A stretch of 64,000 bases of DNA. It comes from Haemophilus seminalis (GTDB lineage Bacteria; Pseudomonadota; Gammaproteobacteria; Enterobacterales; Pasteurellaceae). The position numbers and the translations under genes were made by a program. The notes under the pieces were generated by a model, which saw only the letters and a program-made list of their open reading frames with translations, did no database searches and was not told the DNA's origin. Shown here piece after piece: positions 63,612 to 64,000 of this stretch (the first letter of the stretch is position 1; each line of letters starts with the position of its first letter). Where the stretch lies: NCBI RefSeq assembly GCF_006384255.1, contig NZ_VCED01000007.1, positions 1-64,000 of the forward strand, in the 5' to 3' direction.

Positions 63612-63627
63612 TGTGAACTAGATCATA
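63612..63627. promoter_or_regulatory. CRP-like site upstream of mdh
   Basis: TGTGAACTAGATCATA has a perfect left CRP half-site and a 4/5 right half (TCATA), about 85-100 bp before the mdh ATG. Malate dehydrogenase is under cAMP-CRP control in E. coli, so this is plausible. An ArcA role cannot be judged. Confidence 0.45.
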
Positions 63628-63702
63628 GAATGATATTTCTCTGTTTGTAATTGTGAGATGAAAATTTTAAAATCAGGTCATCTTAAATTAACTAACACAT
63701 AA

Positions 63703-64000
<298 letters not shown>

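Overview
The window is chromosomal DNA of a Haemophilus, most likely Haemophilus influenzae or a very close relative. The evidence is low GC content, about 37 copies (counted by eye) of the Haemophilus DNA-uptake 9-mer AAGTGCGGT or its complement, several of them paired head-to-head as terminators, and gene content typical of the species (porin P2, P5/OmpA, CydDC, a tetranucleotide-repeat phase-variable adhesin). Two trimeric autotransporter adhesins, which I do not remember at these positions in strain Rd, would fit the adhesin-rich biogroup aegyptius; that is an inference.

Layout. 1-2209: 5' part of a trimeric autotransporter gene (minus strand) broken by an in-frame TAA, with an FNR-type box upstream. 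2482-6046: minus-strand yjjB-yjjP, a CNNM/CorC-family membrane protein and a CcsA-like protein, divergent from ffh (6189). 7768-9880: a small Cys-tailed protein and cstA behind CRP and FNR boxes. 9951-13013: a second trimeric autotransporter, phase-variable through 13 CAAG units and out of frame here. 13157-30444: the complete dcw division and wall cluster (mraZ to ftsZ) with a triple MraZ operator, followed by lpxC and pheA. 32804-35442: ompP2, rnhA and dnaQ. 35531-35707: two identical tRNA-Asp genes. 35805-35980: a probable Ibs/Sib-like type I toxin-antitoxin. 36125-43816: der, hpt, pmbA, darP, lptCAB, ptsN and rapZ. 43833-54598: nrdG, 4.5S RNA, cydCD, trxB, a CnoX-like protein, hemH, a thioesterase and ydiJ. 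54978-64000: ompP5, grxD, pta-ackA, yfbV, the PurR-controlled cvpA-purF, yfcH, argR with ARG boxes, and the start of mdh.

Most genes are housekeeping. The dcw genes build lipid II, polymerise it at the septum and form the Z ring; lpxC and lptCAB make and export lipooligosaccharide; Ffh and 4.5S RNA form the signal recognition particle; Pta and AckA make acetate; CydDC supports cytochrome bd assembly. The accessory content is the two adhesins and the small RNA loci.

The most interesting points are a 19-codon Ibs-like toxin ORF (35841-35900, minus) covered by a divergent structured antisense transcript; a candidate small RNA or hpt leader (38391-38491, minus); the OFF-phase adhesin with a second, decamer repeat upstream; an EIIA-Ntr whose phospho-histidine is replaced by lysine; a Pta lacking the central domain of the E. 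coli enzyme; an ARG-box-like site in front of ackA identical over 15 bp to one at argR; and a terminator-like hairpin inside the dcw cluster.
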